A stretch of 7,916 nucleotides of DNA, taken from contig JAKSAU010001125.1 of the NCBI GenBank assembly GCA_022361535.1, positions 1 through 7,916 on the forward strand. The letters run 5' to 3'. The notes below the pieces were generated by a model. That model had not been told where the DNA came from, made no database searches, and saw only the letters and a program-made list of their open reading frames with translations. Below, piece by piece: positions 5,155 to 7,916 of the stretch. The position numbers and the translations under genes were made by a program. How positions within the stretch are numbered: the stretch's first letter is position 1; each line of letters starts with the position of its first letter. This DNA comes from Desulfobacterales bacterium. Its GTDB lineage: Bacteria > Desulfobacterota > Desulfobacteria > Desulfobacterales > Desulfobacteraceae.

Positions 5155-5886
5155 ATGCAGAAGACAGGAAAGGACTATATCGTATTCCCGTTGGATTTTC
5201 CTAACATGGAGGCGGCCCTCTCTCATGTCAGGCTTTTGAACGGCCATGTGGGCATGTTCAAGATTGGGCTTGAACTTTTTATCCACCAGGGGCCTTCCGT
5301 GGTGGAAGAAGTGAGGAAATTAACAGACGCAAAAATATTCCTGGATCTTAAACTCCATGATATTTCTGCCACCGTGGGCCGGGCCATGTCCAGGGTTGCG
5401 GATCTTGGAGTTGACTTGATTACTGTTCATTGTGCCTCTTCTATGCAGATGCTTGAAGCGGCTGTAAAGGGCGGCGGTAATAAAGCCAAAGTTCTTGGGG
5501 TGACCCTGCTAACAGATAATGATGCAGCCGCAGTAGAGGCGGGCGGATTCAAAGAAGAGTATGTTCAGTCTCCCATGGACTTGGTCATGCTTCGTGCACG
5601 TATGGCTAAAGCTGCCGGGTGTTCCGGCGTGGTTTGTTCCGGCAGGGAAACAGCAATGATCAAAGAGGTATTAGGCAGTGGGTTCCTGGCTGTAACTCCG
5701 GGTATCCGTCCCCAGTGGACCCTTCTTGCAAATGATGACCAGAAAAGGGTTACAACCCCGGCCCAGGCAGTAAAAGCTGGTAGCGATTATATTGTTATTG
5801 GCAGACCCATCCGGGATGCAGACGATCCGGTAGAAGCTGCCGCAAAGGTGGCCCAAGAGATTGATGAGATATTGGATTCCCTGTAA
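5155..5886 (+). CDS. pyrF: Orotidine 5'-phosphate decarboxylase
   Basis: It converts orotidine monophosphate to UMP, the last step of de novo pyrimidine synthesis, in the cytoplasm. The 243-aa product has the usual bacterial length and all family marks: FPLD (11-14), FKIGLE (35-40), the catalytic DLKLHDI (64-70, with D64, K66 and D69), VTLLTD (116-121), the phosphate-binding TPGIRP (181-186) and IGRPI (215-219). An ATG at 5101 is in frame, but 5155 is preferred: GAAGGA (5143-5148) stands 6 nt before it and the extra 18 residues resemble nothing in the family. It is alone on the plus strand here, divergent from the DUF3786 gene and convergent with lysC. The upstream spacer has a small inverted repeat (TTCGC/GCGAA, 5045-5058), but I found no convincing promoter. 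Confidence 0.96.
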   Translation: MQKTGKDYIVFPLDFPNMEAALSHVRLLNGHVGMFKIGLELFIHQGPSVVEEVRKLTDAKIFLDLKLHDISATVGRAMSRVADLGVDLITVHCASSMQMLEAAVKGGGNKAKVLGVTLLTDNDAAAVEAGGFKEEYVQSPMDLVMLRARMAKAAGCSGVVCSGRETAMIKEVLGSGFLAVTPGIRPQWTLLANDDQKRVTTPAQAVKAGSDYIVIGRPIRDADDPVEAAAKVAQEIDEILDSL

Positions 5887-5899
5887 AAAGAACCTCAAA

Positions 5900-5932
5900 A
5901 GCGATTCTCAAAAATTTATTTTGCGAATTGCT
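5900..5932 (+). other. Hairpin just after pyrF
   Basis: Starting 13 nt after the pyrF stop, 5900-5913 pairs with 5919-5932 in 13 of 14 positions (one G-T wobble, one mismatch) around a 5-nt loop. No T-run follows on the plus strand, so it is not a textbook intrinsic terminator for pyrF. It may act with another factor, or stabilise the message end. On the minus strand it lies beyond the lysC terminator and is followed by only four Ts. Confidence 0.4.
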
Positions 5933-5950
5933 ATAAAAAAGGTGTGGGAA

Positions 5951-5985
5951 TAAAAAACCGCCCGGAATCAAGGCCTCGGGCGGTT
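5951..5985 (-). terminator. Intrinsic terminator of the nnrD-tsaE-lysC operon
   Basis: The stem AACCGCCCG (5956-5964) with CGGGCGGTT (5977-5985) is 9 bp and GC-rich. Read on the minus strand it runs into six Ts (complement of 5952-5957). It lies about 30 nt past the lysC stop at 6015. On the plus strand the stem is followed by TTAAAAAGACTTTT, so it works less well for pyrF read-through, although the hairpin can form in both directions. Confidence 0.88.
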
Positions 5986-6014
5986 AAAAAGACTTTTAAG
6001 TGTTTAAATGCGTA

Positions 6015-7235
6015 TTACTTTTCCTGGTCAAGTCCAAAGGCTGCATGAAGGGTTCTTACGGCAAGTTCTGCATACTTTGACAGAATCACACAGGAAATCC
6101 GGATCTCAGAAGTTGAGATCAGCCTGATGTTTATATTTTCTGATGCCAGGGCTTTGAACATAACTGCTGCAACACCGGAATGGCTTTTCATTCCTAAGCC
6201 GATAACCGATACCTTGGCAATTTCAGTTGCTGTTTTAATTTCAGTTGCACCGATTTCTTTTGCCACTTCTTCAGATATTTCTTTGGCCCGTTCAAAGTCG
6301 TCCTTGGTAACAGTGAATGTCAGGTCAGTTTCTCCACCAGACCGTGTGTTCTGGATAATCATATCCACCATGATTTCTGCTTCAGCCAGCGGGCCGAATA
6401 TTTTAGCAGAGACGCCGGGTTGATCCGGTACCCGTTTCAGGGTGATTCTCGCTTCATTCATGTCACAAGTAACACCTGAAACAACAGGGCTTTCCATGTG
6501 AGATTCTTCGTTGACAACCATGGTTCCTTCCTCCTCATTGAATGATGACCGGACATGCACGGGCACATTATATTTTTTCGCAAATTCTACAGACCTGATC
6601 TGAAGGACTTTTGCCCCCAGAATGGCCATCTCAAGCATTTCCTCGTAGGAAATTTTGGAAATTTTTCTGGCGTCGGGGCAGATCCTTGGATCAGTTGTAT
6701 ATACCCCGTCCACATCTGTAAAAATTTCACATACATCCGCCTTTAAAGACGCGGCAATGGCAACAGCTGATGTGTCGGATCCGCCACGGCCAAGGGTGGT
6801 GATATCACCGTGGTCATCAGCACCCTGGAATCCGGCCACAACAACAATATTGCCTTCATCCAAAGCCTCTTTTACCTTGTGGCTGTCAATATCCAGTATT
6901 CTTGCTTTGCCTGACATATGATCGGTGTGGATACCGGCCTGGAATCCCAGAAATGACTTGGCTTTATATCCTCGTGATTTGAGCATCATTGCCAGCAGGG
7001 CGGCAGTTGTCTGCTCTCCGGTTGCCAGCAATACATCCAGTTCTCTTTTGTCCGGTGTTTCGGACGCCTGTTTGGCCAGGCCGATCAGTTTGTCCGTCAC
7101 CCCTGCCATGGCAGAAAGGACAACTACTATCTGGTCACCATTGGTATGGGCTTTTTGTACCCGGTCAGCTACCTTTGAGATCCGTTCCAGATCCGCCACT
7201 GAGGTGCCGCCGTATTTTTGTACCCGTAACGGCAT
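6015..7235 (-). CDS. lysC: Aspartate kinase (aspartokinase), single-function type
   Basis: It phosphorylates aspartate with ATP, the first step towards lysine, threonine, methionine and diaminopimelate. The 406-aa length fits the lysine-sensitive type known from Bacillus and Corynebacterium. The kinase domain has KYGGTS (7-12), the block FQGADDHGDITTLGRGGSD (136-154) and TDVDGVYTTDPR (173-184). Two ACT regulatory domains follow (about 265-335 and 343-402), with VPDQPGVSAKIF (269-280) and SEIRISCVI (376-384), ending LHAAFGL. AGGAG (7241-7245) lies 5 nt before the ATG. It follows tsaE by 33 nt, likely in one transcript ending at the terminator at 5951-5985. A strong internal ribosome site precedes Met239, which would yield a 168-aa beta subunit. 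The symbol lysC rests on family size; feedback specificity cannot be read from sequence by eye. Confidence 0.95.
   Translation of the reverse strand: MPLRVQKYGGTSVADLERISKVADRVQKAHTNGDQIVVVLSAMAGVTDKLIGLAKQASETPDKRELDVLLATGEQTTAALLAMMLKSRGYKAKSFLGFQAGIHTDHMSGKARILDIDSHKVKEALDEGNIVVVAGFQGADDHGDITTLGRGGSDTSAVAIAASLKADVCEIFTDVDGVYTTDPRICPDARKISKISYEEMLEMAILGAKVLQIRSVEFAKKYNVPVHVRSSFNEEEGTMVVNEESHMESPVVSGVTCDMNEARITLKRVPDQPGVSAKIFGPLAEAEIMVDMIIQNTRSGGETDLTFTVTKDDFERAKEISEEVAKEIGATEIKTATEIAKVSVIGLGMKSHSGVAAVMFKALASENINIRLISTSEIRISCVILSKYAELAVRTLHAAFGLDQEK
6519..6536 (-). promoter_or_regulatory. Internal ribosome site and start codon inside lysC
   Basis: On the minus strand, GAGGAGGAAGGA (complement of 6525-6536) precedes an in-frame ATG (6521-6519, Met239); GAGGAGG stands 8 nt from it. 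Translation from here would give 168 residues covering just the two ACT domains. This matches the known alpha/beta arrangement of Bacillus subtilis and Corynebacterium aspartokinases, where the beta subunit starts inside the same gene. The site is also explained by coding for Glu-Glu-Glu-Gly, so its use as a start is an inference. Confidence 0.5.
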
Positions 7236-7268
7236 ATCTACTCCTGAATCTTAGCTTTCATTAATATA

Positions 7269-7742
7269 TTATAAGATTAAGTTGCTTAACAAATTTGATC
7301 CGTGTTGTCCAGAAGGAAGAAAGGAAATTACACGGTGAAATTTTTCATTGAATTTAAAATCGATTTCAAGATCGAACTCGAATCCTGTTTCCGCTAAAAG
7401 GGCAGGCCATTCCACTGCGACTACAGCATCCTGTCCCAGCCGGTCTTCTATACCCAGATAATCCAGTTCCTCAACATCTGATAACCTGTACAAATCCAGG
7501 TGGCAGAGCCGTTTGCCTTTGGCCGGATATTCATTCATGATGTTGAAGGTCGGGCTGGTAATATAATATCCGTCTTCAACCTTTAACCCTTGAGCCAAAC
7601 CTTGTACAAAACAGGTTTTTCCTGTACCCAGGTCTCCTGTAAGTGCCATGCTGCATCCATGGGAAAGGGTGGATATGTATTCGCCTAACTTACGCCCAAG
7701 CTCCTGGGTATCATCGGCTTGAGTTGAAACAATCTGTTTCAT
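7269..7742 (-). CDS. tsaE: tRNA threonylcarbamoyladenosine biosynthesis ATPase TsaE
   Basis: This is the ATPase partner of TsaB and TsaD, which place the t6A modification at position 37 of ANN-decoding tRNAs. The 157-aa product matches the family length. It has Walker A GDLGTGKT (36-43), the switch-like SPTF (63-66), HLDLYR (81-86) and VEWP (110-113), all typical of TsaE (formerly YjeE). The last 20 residues (from FLPSGQHG on) are a divergent tail. The start codon overlaps the upstream nnrD stop as ATGA, implying translational coupling. tsaE next to nnrD is a common bacterial pairing. tsaB and tsaD are not in the window. Confidence 0.95.
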   Translation of the reverse strand: MKQIVSTQADDTQELGRKLGEYISTLSHGCSMALTGDLGTGKTCFVQGLAQGLKVEDGYYITSPTFNIMNEYPAKGKRLCHLDLYRLSDVEELDYLGIEDRLGQDAVVAVEWPALLAETGFEFDLEIDFKFNEKFHRVISFLPSGQHGSNLLSNLIL

Positions 7743-7916
7743 GACAGCAACGTTCCCAGAGCATGCGGGATTTGCTCAACCATGTCCGAGGCCAGGAATC
7801 CTACCGGACTGTCTTCGGCAAGCATGTCACCGCACAGTCCGTGGATAAAGGCCCCGGTAAGGGCAGCAGCTTCGGGTTCAAGTCCCTGGGCCAGAAATCC
7901 TGAGATCATCCCGGTG
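7739..7916 (-). CDS. nnrD: NAD(P)HX dehydratase, C-terminal end (partial)
   Basis: Only the last 58 codons lie in the window; the gene continues past the right edge. The peptide TGMISGFLAQGLEPEAAALT, then GAFIHGLCGDMLAED and GFLASDMVEQIPHAL, matches the C-terminus of the ADP/ATP-dependent dehydratase that repairs hydrated NAD(P)H. In many bacteria it is fused behind an epimerase domain (NnrE, formerly YjeF); whether that is so here cannot be seen. The TGA stop (7741-7739) overlaps the tsaE ATG by one ATGA. Confidence 0.88.
   Translation of the reverse strand, partial: TGMISGFLAQGLEPEAAALTGAFIHGLCGDMLAEDSPVGFLASDMVEQIPHALGTLLS

Noticed and set aside
5038..5286. Minus-strand 82-codon frame across the pyrF start
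   Set aside because: It is a shadow of pyrF and its leader, with no ribosome site or recognisable domain.

Overview
The window looks like chromosomal DNA from a sulfate-reducing delta-proteobacterium (Desulfobacterota), most likely in or near the Desulfobacteraceae. This rests on family composition: a DUF3786 protein, a 406-aa aspartokinase behind tsaE and nnrD, and a long EF-hand-like protein of a type I associate with motile Proteobacteria. It also rests on moderate GC with clear AGGAG-type ribosome sites. No 16S or other strict taxonomic marker is present, so the placement is an inference.

Region 1 (1-2096) is the accessory-looking part. One plus-strand gene (293-1759) encodes a 488-aa protein with EF-hand-like calcium loops and a C-terminal helix. 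A near-consensus flagellar sigma-28 promoter (TAAA-N15-GCCGATGA, 208-234) lies about 60 nt upstream. The gene sits between two 120-bp direct repeats (1-120 and 1880-1999, about 86% identical). A 25-bp sub-sequence of that repeat also occurs inverted at 1839-1862, so the gene unit also has inverted-repeat-like ends. Two intrinsic terminators (1838-1876 and 2049-2085) follow. No transposase is visible.

Region 2 (2097-4158, minus strand) is a tight three-gene set: a stand-alone receiver protein (3646-4158), a GGDEF diguanylate cyclase (2569-3630), and an acetolactate synthase small subunit, ilvN (2097-2582). The receiver and cyclase are in the same frame, separated by one TAG and five codons, so they look like a split PleD-type protein. 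ilvN overlaps the cyclase by 14 nt and has no catalytic ilvB next to it. The set therefore links signal transduction with regulation of branched-chain amino acid synthesis in one transcript, which is unusual.

Region 3 (4321-5886) holds a DUF3786 protein (minus) diverging from pyrF (plus), which encodes orotidine 5'-phosphate decarboxylase.

Region 4 (5900-7916) starts with a strong minus-strand terminator between the convergent pyrF and aspartokinase genes. It continues with a minus-strand housekeeping operon in the order nnrD (3' end only), tsaE, lysC. nnrD and tsaE overlap by ATGA, and lysC follows 33 nt later. The lysC gene carries a strong internal ribosome site before Met239, suggesting a separately translated regulatory beta subunit.

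The most notable items are the sigma-28 promoter on the repeat-bounded calcium-binding gene, the same-frame receiver/GGDEF split joined to an orphan ilvN, and the internal start in lysC. I saw no CRISPR array, tRNA, rRNA or recognisable insertion sequence.
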